From Phaeocystidibacter luteus (lineage in GTDB: Bacteria; Bacteroidota; Bacteroidia; Flavobacteriales; Schleiferiaceae), in assembly GCF_008933115.1 (NCBI RefSeq), contig NZ_WBVO01000005.1:124001-188000 (forward strand): 64,000 nt of DNA. The letters are read 5' to 3'. Below, piece after piece: positions 42,906-51,051 of this stretch (the first letter of the stretch is position 1; the number at the start of each line of letters is the position of its first letter). Under the pieces are notes generated by a model that saw only the letters and a program-made list of their open reading frames with translations, was not told the origin of the DNA and did no database searches. Both the position numbers and the translations under genes were made by a program.

Positions 42906-44246
42906 TTAGTTCGTGTTTGGCCAGAGTATCCCATAATTTAAGCCGAACCCAAATGTGTCGAGCCCAAAAGGAACCGTTTCATTTGAGATGTAGGATTCGG
43001 TGGAATAGTAGAGGTAGAGCAAGATTCCGTTATGGATGGCTTCGAGTCGAATGGTCATGCTTTGAGTTTGCGGACCATCATCATTTCCGAACGCGAGGAA
43101 ATTAATAGGACTATCAACTCGGCTATCTACCCAAATAAAGGACCCTCGTGCAATCAAGCCCTCATCTTCATCTTTTGTAAAATATATTGAAGACCGGAAG
43201 CCGCCATGGAATTGCAAATCTCCGCCTAAATCGCGGTTGTACATCTGTCCCGTATTTAAGTCTTCTCCCGAAGCGGTACCGGATAATTGAAGGCCTCGGA
43301 ACACGTAATCGATCTCGATTACATCAAAGAAAGTGAAACCCAAATGCGGTGTGATCTCATAGCGCTCGTAGTTATCCCCCATAAAATCGACTTGTCCAAG
43401 GAAACCATAAGAAAGTCTAATTGACCTGTCATCGGTTAAGAAGGAAGTATGCTCAATATTCATGTTGAGACCAACTCCTCCAAATGAAGGAGAGTTTTCG
43501 AGACCAGGTGTGCGCTCTACGTCATAGAGGTTGCCAGAAACGCCGAGTGTGAAGAAACCGTTGATTTCCTCATCGAATTGAGGTCTAGAAGTATATGAAC
43601 GAGGACGTTGACTCTGGCTTTGTTGATCTCTTATAATGTATTCGCGTATATGTCCAGTTGCTGGGGAGTTTTCAGAGTTTCCATAATCATAACTCAAACC
43701 TCCTGAAAACACCTCTCCAGAATATCCATCACCAGATTCACGAATGCACTGGTTAAAAGAGTTACTAGATGACTTCAACTCATCCACAAATTGGTAGCTT
43801 TCTCCCGTTTGGTCGCCAAAGACGAAGAAATTCAGATGGAGTGGCCCCGAAATCCTACAAACTTCTCGTCCATTTGAATTTTTGAAGGACATGCCATCGA
43901 TTTTGAATACCAGATTATCAACAAAATCGTCTGGACGGAATACGTATCTCTCGCGTTCGCCATCCCTTTCTCTATAAACACCTTGCCGGTCTAGAATACT
44001 CTGAACTTGAGACTTGGTATAGCGTTGACCACCTACTTCCATATAAAGGAATCGGAAGGACTTTAAGATATACGACGGATAAAGCGTGTAGCCCGAAGAT
44101 TCGGTGTTGTGTTCGAATGAAATCTCATAATGACCGCCATATTCGTCTGTAAATGAGAATGAAATGAGGTCGCCTTTACCGTAACTCTGCGCCTGAGATA
44201 AAAGCGTCGAAAGGATTAATGTGAGGGTAAGTAATAGCTTTTTCAT
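42906..44246 (-). CDS. Exported protein with C-terminal barrel-like region, unknown function
   Basis: A 446-residue protein with a signal peptide (MKKLLLTLTLILSTLLSQAQ). Residues about 20-200 are a soluble beta-rich domain (GGHYEISFEHNTESSGYTLY, then FLYMEVGGQRYTKSQVQSI). Residues about 230-446 read as repeated barrel strands (GFFTLGVSGNLYD, IRLSYGFLGQVDF, ITPHLGFTFFDVIEI) and end in a short aromatic/polar tail. Family unknown. The ATG at 44246 overlaps the preceding lipoprotein stop by four bases and opens with the signal peptide, so it is preferred over the in-frame ATG at 44273. Confidence 0.6.
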   Translation of the reverse strand: MKKLLLTLTLILSTLLSQAQSYGKGDLISFSFTDEYGGHYEISFEHNTESSGYTLYPSYILKSFRFLYMEVGGQRYTKSQVQSILDRQGVYRERDGERERYVFRPDDFVDNLVFKIDGMSFKNSNGREVCRISGPLHLNFFVFGDQTGESYQFVDELKSSSNSFNQCIRESGDGYSGEVFSGGLSYDYGNSENSPATGHIREYIIRDQQSQSQRPRSYTSRPQFDEEINGFFTLGVSGNLYDVERTPGLENSPSFGGVGLNMNIEHTSFLTDDRSIRLSYGFLGQVDFMGDNYERYEITPHLGFTFFDVIEIDYVFRGLQLSGTASGEDLNTGQMYNRDLGGDLQFHGGFRSSIYFTKDEDEGLIARGSFIWVDSRVDSPINFLAFGNDDGPQTQSMTIRLEAIHNGILLYLYYSTESYISNETVPFGLDTFGFGLNYGILWPNTN

Positions 44247-44701
44247 GGATAAGGAACTCTGTATACACGACAATAGCGGTCGTTGTTAACAAACTCACGA
44301 TCTACACGTACCGGACCTCCTGGCGCCTCGAGGTCGAATACATCAAAATCACTACCGTATTCGAGTAAGATTTCTTCCCCTATTCCATCCTCACATCTAG
44401 TGGCGCCCGTTTGCCATGGCGCAACACTTGGGATTTCAAGATTGAACTCATCACCAGAGTCTAAATCAACAAACAAAATATCTCGCGTAGGTCCGTAGAT
44501 AGCTAAGATGGAGTCTCTGAATCTTAAAGAATCCTGAATCGACATTGGATTCCCAGAATTGAACCGATTGAAACTACTGAATGAGATAAGCGTTTGCCTA
44601 TCGTCAGGAATGCGGTAACGCGGGTTTTCTTCCAGCTCAATTCCTTCAATACAAGAGAGCAATAACAAGGGAAGAGCCGCTAGGAGCAGAACTCTTTTCA
44701 T
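44243..44701 (-). CDS. Lipoprotein of unknown function
   Basis: A 152-residue lipoprotein: signal MKRVLLLAALPLLLLSCIEG with lipobox L-L-S-C. After the anchor comes an acidic stretch (GIELEENPRY). The mature part has two cysteines (near ATRCEDG and DRYCRVYR) that could form a disulfide. No family recognised. It starts a three-gene unit with two barrel-like proteins, overlapping the next gene by four bases (ATGA), which suggests the three products act together at the outer membrane. Confidence 0.62.
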   Translation of the reverse strand: MKRVLLLAALPLLLLSCIEGIELEENPRYRIPDDRQTLISFSSFNRFNSGNPMSIQDSLRFRDSILAIYGPTRDILFVDLDSGDEFNLEIPSVAPWQTGATRCEDGIGEEILLEYGSDFDVFDLEAPGGPVRVDREFVNNDRYCRVYRVPYP

Positions 44702-44728
44702 GAAAGTAGGTTTTCACCATGAAGATAC

Positions 44729-45364
44729 ATGGATAAATTTATAAGGGCGAAATCTCAACATCTAAAAACAGCAGGCATTAATCCATTTGAAATCATACCC
44801 GACGATTTATCAGATCAACTTGAACTGCACTTTGATGTGCTTGACAATGGGCATGAACTGTACCAAAATCTAAGGACGAACATTGAATGGAACCAGCGAG
44901 AGATCCGAATGTTTGGAAAAACGCATTTAGAACCGAGGTTGGTAGCTTGGTATGGAGACCGAGCGGCACGGTACGTCTACTCTGGAATTGAAAACGTGCC
45001 CTTGAGTTGGACGCCTGATTTGATCAGGATTAAAAGTCATGTTGAGAAAGTTGCAGGTACACAATTCAACAGTGTGCTGCTGAACTTGTACCGTGACGGT
45101 AATGATTCGATGGGGTATCACTCGGACGATGAACCAGAACTTGGAAGAGAACCTGTAATTGCTTCCTTGAGCTTGGGGTCTGATCGGAAGTTCAACATGA
45201 AGAATAAAGAATCGGGCAGGCTCATCTCGATGAACTTACCGAATAATTCGCTCCTTATCATGAAAGGCAAGTTTCAAGAGGAGTGGAGGCATGCCGTTCC
45301 GAAGACGAAGAAAATTGCGGGCGAAAGAATCAATCTGACATTTCGGAAGATTCATCATCAATAG
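44729..45364 (+). CDS. alkB: AlkB-like 2-oxoglutarate/Fe(II)-dependent DNA repair dioxygenase
   Basis: A 211-residue AlkB homologue that oxidatively removes methyl groups from alkylated bases. The iron ligands are in MGYHSDDEPELG (His-x-Asp, about residues 130-132) and EWRHAVPKT (second His near 187); the 2-oxoglutarate-binding Arg pair is in GERINLTFRKI (about 198-208). FNSVLLNLYRDG and ASLSLGSDRKF are also family-typical. Complete length. Its 3' end overlaps the converging exported-protein gene by 35 bases. No adaptive-response regulator is adjacent. Confidence 0.93.
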   Translation: MDKFIRAKSQHLKTAGINPFEIIPDDLSDQLELHFDVLDNGHELYQNLRTNIEWNQREIRMFGKTHLEPRLVAWYGDRAARYVYSGIENVPLSWTPDLIRIKSHVEKVAGTQFNSVLLNLYRDGNDSMGYHSDDEPELGREPVIASLSLGSDRKFNMKNKESGRLISMNLPNNSLLIMKGKFQEEWRHAVPKTKKIAGERINLTFRKIHHQ

Positions 45365-46154
45365 CGTGATCCACTAACCGGAACTCCCTTTTGTCAACAA
45401 TTTCAATAAATCCATTGGCGATTCTTTCGAGCCCCTCATCATCGATTGCAGGGTATCTCATATCAAAGAAAGGGTCATCTTGAGATGAGTACGTCATCTC
45501 GTTTCCTCGGTAAATTTTTAGGTATGCGTCGTGGTAGAGATACCCGCGGAAATAATAAATATCCTCTCTTACTTTTCTAATTTGAATCTCCCAGCTTCTA
45601 CTGTAGATGGTCAATTTCGCCTCTGTAACCGGGCTATGCGAAAGGTTAACGAGACTGAGTGCTCCCTCAAAGCAAGTATTACAACCCCGCACTTCGGTAT
45701 ACAACATCACGAGTGTTTCATTGTCTCTTTGGAGTACATCAACAGCTTGGGTGTACCCGCTCAGTCCTAGGTCAACCAATTGTGATTGTCCGTCGGACTC
45801 TATCCAAGCGTAGACGTACACTTGTTGGAATGACCCGCCGGTCTTGGCATCCCATTGCAAGATGGAAGCGTTTGTTCCTTCGATGGGTAGGATGTCAATC
45901 ATGTCAATATTGGTGATTGAATCGAGCGGAATATTGAGGGCGGCAAGTTTTTCTAGACTTGAAATCATGACCCATTGGAACTCGCCAATGATATCCGCAG
46001 GGTACGCACCGTCGATTGGATCATCGAATGGATATGTTCCTTGAATGGTGTCGCTGGCTAATTTGAGGCTATCGAGGTGAATGCGCCAATCTTGAGCGCG
46101 AGTATGGGGTGAGAGAGTGCAGAGGAAAAGTAGAGTGATGAGTCGGAGGTGCAT
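45330..46154 (-). CDS. Exported protein of unknown function
   Basis: A 274-residue protein with a signal peptide (MHLRLITLLFLCTLSPHTRAQ). The mature part is acidic and beta-rich with no recognised domain; it contains a Cys pair (VRGCNTCFEG) and ends in an acidic tail (VDHAIDDESSEMSD). It overlaps the converging alkB gene by 35 bases at the 3' end. Copy E of the intergenic element lies about 80 bases upstream of the start. Confidence 0.55.
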   Translation of the reverse strand: MHLRLITLLFLCTLSPHTRAQDWRIHLDSLKLASDTIQGTYPFDDPIDGAYPADIIGEFQWVMISSLEKLAALNIPLDSITNIDMIDILPIEGTNASILQWDAKTGGSFQQVYVYAWIESDGQSQLVDLGLSGYTQAVDVLQRDNETLVMLYTEVRGCNTCFEGALSLVNLSHSPVTEAKLTIYSRSWEIQIRKVREDIYYFRGYLYHDAYLKIYRGNEMTYSSQDDPFFDMRYPAIDDEGLERIANGFIEIVDKREFRLVDHAIDDESSEMSD

Positions 46155-46234
46155 TGTGCGGTGAGGGTTGGAGGTGGGTGGAAGGTTGATGATGGGTGGG
46201 GTGGTTTATTGATGTCCTTCAGTGGGTTGAAAGG

Positions 46235-46417
46235 TGGGGTTTTGCCCGGGGCCACTTCCCGCGACCCCACTCTCAAGTTCTGAAAAAAGTTGGACAAGAT
46301 TCGTGCCTTAAACGGAAGTAAACGTTTAATACGGATAATGACGAAAAGCAACGTGAGATTCGGAGTTTTAGTGAAGTAGTGGCTAACTTGAAACTGGGGA
46401 GGGGCAAGCCATTCCCC
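46235..46417 (-). repeat. Intergenic palindromic element, copy E
   Basis: Core on the minus strand TTAAACGTTTAC (46329-46318) preceded by TTATCCG and followed by TTCCG, as in copy C. Left end GCCCGGGGCCACTTCCCGCG and ACTCTCAAGTT; right end CTAACTTGAAACTGGGGAGG and GGCAAGCC. It lies between divergent genes at 46154 and 46675. Positions 46418-46674 show no further feature. Confidence 0.7.
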
Positions 46418-46674
46418 ATGAGGTATTACGTTAGCTATTAGTCCACCTTGAGGCCCCACGAATGCAATCATCCACTTCAAGGAGGCCCATTTCGAAGATA
46501 ACGGAACGTTTCGAAAAAAACACCGACCTAACCACTTGATCCTCAGCGCTCTGTTTACAAATGCTCATTATACTGACAAATTTGGCCTTTGAAACTGACA
46601 AGTGTTTATAAAGAGGTCGTTAGGTTTGCAGTCGCACCCTACCACTAGGTTTCACTGTAAACCTATTTAAACCA

Positions 46675-47184
46675 ATGAAGACTATTTCTTCAATGGGGTA
46701 TGTTATGCTGCCCCTACTTTGTTTGACCGTTGCATGTAAAGATCCTTTACCGGCATCAAGTCAAAAGCAAGCGCTTACTCTAGAGCTTGGACAGTACATG
46801 AACCTTTCATTTTGCGATGAGCTGAGTGAGGGGGAGGAACGTGATGTGCGTGTGTATGTGCATCGGGATGAGTATGAAGGGAATCGAATAATAGCCTATA
46901 ACGTCGCCGCCGGCCGCTATTATTTGTCCAACGACATGACTAAGCTTGAGAATGTTCAGTTGGTGGACCCAGATCGATTCGGCGTACCTCTAGTGATTCC
47001 TGAACACGGCACATACGCTTTGAGGGTTACTGCCCAAGGTCGTGATTGTTACACCTGCTGCAATGGTCCTTCTTGCCCATCGGGAGAAGGAGAACCATCA
47101 TTCGAAGCTGTTGCCATTGAATTCGATCGAGACGACAATCCATCTACCAAAAATGTTTCCTTAAAATATAAAGCTTGTGAATAG
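46675..47184 (+). CDS. Lipoprotein of unknown function
   Basis: A 169-residue lipoprotein (MKTISSMGYVMLPLLCLTVACKDP, lipobox L-T-V-A-C). The mature part contains a cysteine cluster, RDCYTCCNGPSCPSG (about 123-137), plus two outlying Cys, enough for several disulfides. No family recognised. It leads a rightward group of four genes, the other three being members of one lipoprotein family; its last codons overlap the next start (GTG 47177) by eight bases. Confidence 0.62.
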   Translation: MKTISSMGYVMLPLLCLTVACKDPLPASSQKQALTLELGQYMNLSFCDELSEGEERDVRVYVHRDEYEGNRIIAYNVAAGRYYLSNDMTKLENVQLVDPDRFGVPLVIPEHGTYALRVTAQGRDCYTCCNGPSCPSGEGEPSFEAVAIEFDRDDNPSTKNVSLKYKACE

Positions 47185-47977
47185 TTTGTCAACAACCTTG
47201 AAGAAGAGCTGTATTAGAATCGTATTCAATTTTATTTCAGCTGGAATTGTGCTTGCCTCTTTAACGAGTTGCGATAAGGACCAACTTGAGAATAGCGCTG
47301 GAGGAAGCGAGTTCCCAATCTTGTTTTCATCTGAATCGTATGAAGATGTAAAGCACAAGATTAATATCGGCAGGTCCCAATTATCAAATTCGTACAGTAC
47401 CATATATCTCAGCGGAGGGTTCAGGGATCCTTTTGGTTTGTTCACAACAGCAGGTCATTTAACCGTAGGTCAATGGAATTGCCCTGTACAAGAGAACCTG
47501 TTTTACAAGACTGTACTAGACACCGATCCAGACCATTCCAGCGTGGCGAATGACATGAATGGTAAAAACGTGAATATCGACTATGAAATCTATGGTGTTA
47601 ATCAAATAAGCACCATTTATTCACCTGCTTATATCGATGTTTATTTCAATCAAGATGTGTGGCACTTTGATAAAACGCAGGATCTCGTCATGACGTGGGA
47701 CGTCGACCAAAACTCGCCTTTCGATAAGATCTACGTGGCATTTGTGAGTCGCGGTGTGGACGGTGTACCAGATGAATACACTAGAGGGCTAGTAATCGAT
47801 GAAATTACTGACGATGATGGAGAGTATGTGTTCCCATCTAGTACGTTCTCTTCATGGCCCGATGATCTTTGGATTGACGTGATTGTCATGCGAGGAAACC
47901 AGAAGTTCATAGAAGAAACGGGAACGTTGATAACCGTGCTAAACTATAACTACACTTCGGGTAGGATTAGAAATTAG
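47177..47977 (+). CDS. Tandem lipoprotein family, member 1
   Basis: A 266-residue lipoprotein (signal ending VLASLTSCDK). It is the first of three consecutive paralogues that share KHKINIGRSQ/KHTINIGRAQ, a Gly-Phe strand (YLSGGFRDPFGL), GQWNCPVQENLFYKT and a nearly identical C-terminal third (YVAFVSRGVDGVPDEYTRGL, IDEITDDDGEYVFPS, WIDVIVMRGNQKFIEE). I do not recognise the family; the last segment looks like an all-beta binding domain. The start is uncertain: GTG 47177 or TTG 47198. A 16-base perfect stem-loop follows the stop. Confidence 0.68.
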   Translation: MNSLSTTLKKSCIRIVFNFISAGIVLASLTSCDKDQLENSAGGSEFPILFSSESYEDVKHKINIGRSQLSNSYSTIYLSGGFRDPFGLFTTAGHLTVGQWNCPVQENLFYKTVLDTDPDHSSVANDMNGKNVNIDYEIYGVNQISTIYSPAYIDVYFNQDVWHFDKTQDLVMTWDVDQNSPFDKIYVAFVSRGVDGVPDEYTRGLVIDEITDDDGEYVFPSSTFSSWPDDLWIDVIVMRGNQKFIEETGTLITVLNYNYTSGRIRN

Positions 47978-47985
47978 ATGAAGGA

Positions 47986-48019
47986 AAGTCTAGGAAATGA
48001 TACATCATTTCCTAGACTT
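47986..48019. terminator. Stem-loop after lipoprotein member 1
   Basis: AAGTCTAGGAAATGAT (47986-48001) and its exact complement ATCATTTCCTAGACTT (48004-48019) around two bases. It lies 9 bases after the stop. No T-run follows, so it may be an mRNA-stabilising or attenuating hairpin rather than a full terminator. Confidence 0.55.
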
Positions 48020-48045
48020 ATTCCCTAGCAAAGCTCAAAGAAGAA

Positions 48046-48810
48046 ATGAGGAAAAAACCGCTGTTCATTCTTGGTCTCATAATTTTCGTTCAGGTCTTAA
48101 TTGGTTGTGAGGACGATGTTTTTAATGAAGATTACCAAGAAAGTGAATTCCCTATGCTCTGGCCTTCCGAGTCCCTTGACGTGAAGCACACCATTAACAT
48201 TGGCCGGGCGCAAGAGAGCAATTCGCGAAGAGCAATCTACCTCAGCGGAGGATTTAAGGATCCATTTGGTTTATCAACGACCACAGGGCATTTGAGTATT
48301 GGTCAATGGAATTGCCCAGTTCGAGAGAACCTCTTTTATAAGACGGTTTTAAGTTCTGACCCAGACCATGCAAGTGTGGTAAACGATGTTAATGGTCACA
48401 ATGTGCTCATTGATTACGAAGTATACGGTGTCAATCAACAAAGCACCATTTATTCACCTGCTTATATCGATGTTTATTTCAATCAAGATGTTGACGCTTT
48501 AGATAAAACCCAGGATCTGGTTATGACATGGGACGTCGATCAAAACTCGCCCTTCGATAAGATTTACGTGGCATTTGTGAGTCGTGGTGTTGATGGCATG
48601 CCTGATGAGTACACTCGAACGCTAGTGATTGATGAAATTACTGACGATGACGGTGAGTACGTCTTTCCGTCAAGAACGTTTTCTTCATGGCCGGATGGTC
48701 TTTGGATTGATGTGATTGTCATGCGGGGGAACCAGAAGTTCATAGAAGAGACGGGAACGTTGATAACCGTTTTGAACTACAACTATACCCTTGGTGAGAT
48801 TCAGAGCTAG
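48046..48810 (+). CDS. Tandem lipoprotein family, member 2
   Basis: A 254-residue lipoprotein (MRKKPLFILGLIIFVQVLIGCED, lipobox L-I-G-C). It is closest to member 1: the segments YLSGGFKDPFGL, GQWNCPVRENLFYKTVL and TIYSPAYIDVYFNQDV are almost the same, while the 20 residues after the anchor differ. The C-terminal third is again nearly invariant across the three. Function unknown. A hairpin follows about 20 bases after the stop. Confidence 0.7.
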   Translation: MRKKPLFILGLIIFVQVLIGCEDDVFNEDYQESEFPMLWPSESLDVKHTINIGRAQESNSRRAIYLSGGFKDPFGLSTTTGHLSIGQWNCPVRENLFYKTVLSSDPDHASVVNDVNGHNVLIDYEVYGVNQQSTIYSPAYIDVYFNQDVDALDKTQDLVMTWDVDQNSPFDKIYVAFVSRGVDGMPDEYTRTLVIDEITDDDGEYVFPSRTFSSWPDGLWIDVIVMRGNQKFIEETGTLITVLNYNYTLGEIQS

Positions 48811-48829
48811 TATGTAAATAAGGAGATGT

Positions 48830-48855
48830 CCGGGGAGGATGAAGTTCTTCTCCGG
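48830..48855 (+). terminator. Stem-loop after lipoprotein member 2
   Basis: CCGGGGAGGA (48830-48839) pairs with TCTTCTCCGG (48846-48855), all pairs allowed if G-U is counted, followed by CCTTTTCTCTT on the plus strand. It lies 20 bases after the stop and shares no primary sequence with the hairpin after member 1. Confidence 0.55.
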
Positions 48856-48891
48856 CCTTTTCTCTTAAGTAGAACACGTCTACATATCAAA

Positions 48892-49656
48892 ATGAAAAAC
48901 AGGATAACCCTAACCTTCTTCACGGCATTAATTTTCACGTTATCAAGCTGTAACAACAACCAACTCGAGGAAGAATTTCACGGAAAGGACTTCCCAATGC
49001 TTCTGTCTTCTCAATCGTATGAAAACGTGAAGCACACAATCAATATCGGGAAAGCCCAAGAGGGTAACGAGCTTCATATGATCAATTTGAATGGTGAGTT
49101 CAAAAGTCCATTTGGACTACTCACTACCTCTGGATATTTGAATTTCGGACAATGGACGTGCCCAGTTCAGGAGGACTATTTCTATCGCAAGATTTTTGAT
49201 AATCAGCCCGAGTTTGCGGCAATTGCGGCGGACCTCGATGGGAAGGATGTACTCATAGAATATGAGGTGTATGGTGAAAGCCAAAAAACGAAGATTTATT
49301 CGCCCGAGAATATCGATATCGGTTTCAGTCAGGATATTCGATACATCGACAAAACTGAAGATTTGGTTATCACTTGGGACGTCGACCCCAATACGCCCTT
49401 CGAAAAGTGCTACGTGGCATTCGTGAGTCGCGGTGTGGACGGTATTCCTGATGAGTATACCCGCACGTTGGTGATAGATGAAATTACCGACGATGACGGT
49501 GAGTACATTTTTCCTTCAAGCACGTTTTCGTCTTGGCCAGATGATTTATGGATTGACGTGATTGTCATGCGTGGAAATCAGAAATTCATCGAAGAATCTG
49601 GAACGTTGATTACCGTCTTGAACTACAACTATACTGCGGGTAGGATTAGGGATTAG
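48892..49656 (+). CDS. Tandem lipoprotein family, member 3
   Basis: A 254-residue lipoprotein (MKNRITLTFFTALIFTLSSCNNN, lipobox L-S-S-C). The most diverged of the three in the middle (NLNGEFKSPFGLLTTSGYL, GQWTCPVQEDYFYRKI) but still nearly identical in the last third. The start at 48892 was chosen because it opens with the signal peptide; a longer frame to 48826 would run through the hairpin of the previous gene. A hairpin follows the stop. Function unknown. Confidence 0.7.
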   Translation: MKNRITLTFFTALIFTLSSCNNNQLEEEFHGKDFPMLLSSQSYENVKHTINIGKAQEGNELHMINLNGEFKSPFGLLTTSGYLNFGQWTCPVQEDYFYRKIFDNQPEFAAIAADLDGKDVLIEYEVYGESQKTKIYSPENIDIGFSQDIRYIDKTEDLVITWDVDPNTPFEKCYVAFVSRGVDGIPDEYTRTLVIDEITDDDGEYIFPSSTFSSWPDDLWIDVIVMRGNQKFIEESGTLITVLNYNYTAGRIRD

Positions 49657-49665
49657 GAATGGATG

Positions 49666-49699
49666 CACCAGGGGAGTTTCTATTGAGGCTCCTCTGGTG
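49666..49699 (+). terminator. Stem-loop after lipoprotein member 3
   Basis: CACCAGGGGAG (49666-49676) pairs with CTCCTCTGGTG (49689-49699) with one G-U pair. It lies 9 bases after the stop. Positions 49700-49951 hold no other feature I can support. Confidence 0.5.
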
Positions 49700-49951
49700 T
49701 TCATCGCTATCTTCCGAACTCCATCAGCGTGCCGCCCTACTTACCATAGAGTCCAAAATGTCCCTGAATACTTTCGGTGCTGAATCGATCAGAAGTATAG
49801 TGGAAAGGGGTGCCAGTGAGCAAGGCGCCCATGGATTCAATTAAACTATTCGAACAACCGGCTTCTTTTGACAAGCTTCTTATCAAAGAATTCAACGATA
49901 ATTCATAATTAGTCAAGAAGTTGTCAGTATTCTTATCCAGCAAATGACCCA

Positions 49952-50473
49952 ATGAAAAACACCCTCTTCAATATTTCACTCGCGTTGGTTTCCACCTTTA
50001 CGCTAATGTCACCTAAGAGTGTGTCGCCGGCCGATTATAGATGCGTTGTTAACATCAATAATCAACCCATAACAATGCCGTACCCCATCATCATTTCTAT
50101 CGTCGAAGATGGGCAAAAAGTGAGGTATTACGGTGAGTACAGGGCAGGCTCAATTTCGATGGACTCTTCTTTTTCACATCACATTTCTTCTTCCAATTCG
50201 GACAGCTGTGAACTAGTCATACGTGATGACTCTTATTCATATCGAGAAGAAGAATCTTTGTGCGAAGGAATGCCGGGGAGCTATAGATTTATGGTGGATA
50301 GGGAGTTGTTTCAGTCCAGTTATTTTACCATTGAAATCAAATCAGGCTGCTTGAATGTCCACGAGCTAGTAGATTATGAAAAAAGAGGACCAGAAATCAA
50401 TCATTGGTTTACTCTGAGAATTTCTAGACCTGACAAGGTGGAACGCATTCAAAGCATTGAAAATGAGTGGTGA
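49952..50473 (+). CDS. Exported protein of unknown function
   Basis: A 173-residue protein with a signal peptide (MKNTLFNISLALVSTFTLMSP). The mature part is beta-rich with four Cys (near DYRCVV, DSCELV, ESLCEG, SGCLNV), suggesting disulfides, and no recognised domain. It follows the three tandem lipoproteins on the same strand after 295 bases and may belong to the same neighbourhood, but it does not share their conserved C-terminal segment. Confidence 0.5.
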   Translation: MKNTLFNISLALVSTFTLMSPKSVSPADYRCVVNINNQPITMPYPIIISIVEDGQKVRYYGEYRAGSISMDSSFSHHISSSNSDSCELVIRDDSYSYREEESLCEGMPGSYRFMVDRELFQSSYFTIEIKSGCLNVHELVDYEKRGPEINHWFTLRISRPDKVERIQSIENEW

Positions 50474-50531
50474 GAGATTTCTATTCTGAGATGCGAACCT
50501 TAGAATCTTGATTGCTTAACTTTGAAAGAAA

Positions 50532-50777
50532 GTGAAACACTTCATGACCATTTCAGAGAGACTTGATAGAATTTTCCTGCTGCTCAAAGAAGCAGATGCA
50601 GGTATGCTAGAGAAGGTCGAAGCTCTCTTAGAGCGAGGCAATTCTTCAAACATTTCAAAGGCTCAAAAACGCGAACTCGATAAGCAAGAGAAGTTATACA
50701 AAACCGGCGCCGGTAAAACTTACTCATGGGAAGAGATCAAGCAAGAATTGATCGACAAACATGGGCTACAAGATTGA
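50532..50777 (+). CDS. Antitoxin partner of a ParE/RelE-type toxin
   Basis: An 81-residue protein (77 if ATG 50544 rather than GTG 50532 is used). It is mostly helical and charged: ERLDRIFLLLKEADAGMLEKVEALLERG, then KTYSWEEIKQELIDKHG. The closing SWEEIKQ motif is common in small antitoxins that bind ParE/RelE toxins. It overlaps the toxin start by 17 bases, the usual order antitoxin then toxin. It should bind the toxin and repress the shared promoter. Confidence 0.75.
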   Translation: MKHFMTISERLDRIFLLLKEADAGMLEKVEALLERGNSSNISKAQKRELDKQEKLYKTGAGKTYSWEEIKQELIDKHGLQD

Positions 50778-51048
50778 ATTTAGAGAGAAAGCACGAGCAG
50801 GTATAATTGATGGATATCGTTGGTATGAATCTAAACAAGCTGGACTAGGGGCCCGCTTTGTGTCCGAGGTAGAAAATGCTGTCTATAGAGTTTCTCAATA
50901 CCCTTTGCATTTTCAGAAACGTTACAAGAACTATCGAGAAATCTGCCTTGATAGTTTTCCATTTGTAGTCGTCTACGAGCTCAAACTAGAACTGATAATC
51001 TTTTCTGCAGTTTTCCCAACCAAGTCTGACCCCTCAAAGAAGTACTAA
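50761..51048 (+). CDS. ParE/RelE-family toxin
   Basis: A 95-residue toxin of the RelE/ParE superfamily. The opening YKIEFREKARAGIIDGYRWY (helix with Ala/Tyr), GLGARFVSEVENAVYRV (about 33-49) and closing CLDSFPFVVVYELKLELIIF are the standard strand-helix-strand pattern. ParE types poison DNA gyrase while RelE types cut mRNA on the ribosome; the long second helix suggests ParE, but this is not certain. Overlaps the antitoxin gene by 17 bases. No frameshift or stop was seen, so the pair looks intact. Confidence 0.88.
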   Translation: MGYKIEFREKARAGIIDGYRWYESKQAGLGARFVSEVENAVYRVSQYPLHFQKRYKNYREICLDSFPFVVVYELKLELIIFSAVFPTKSDPSKKY

Positions 51049-51051
51049 TCC

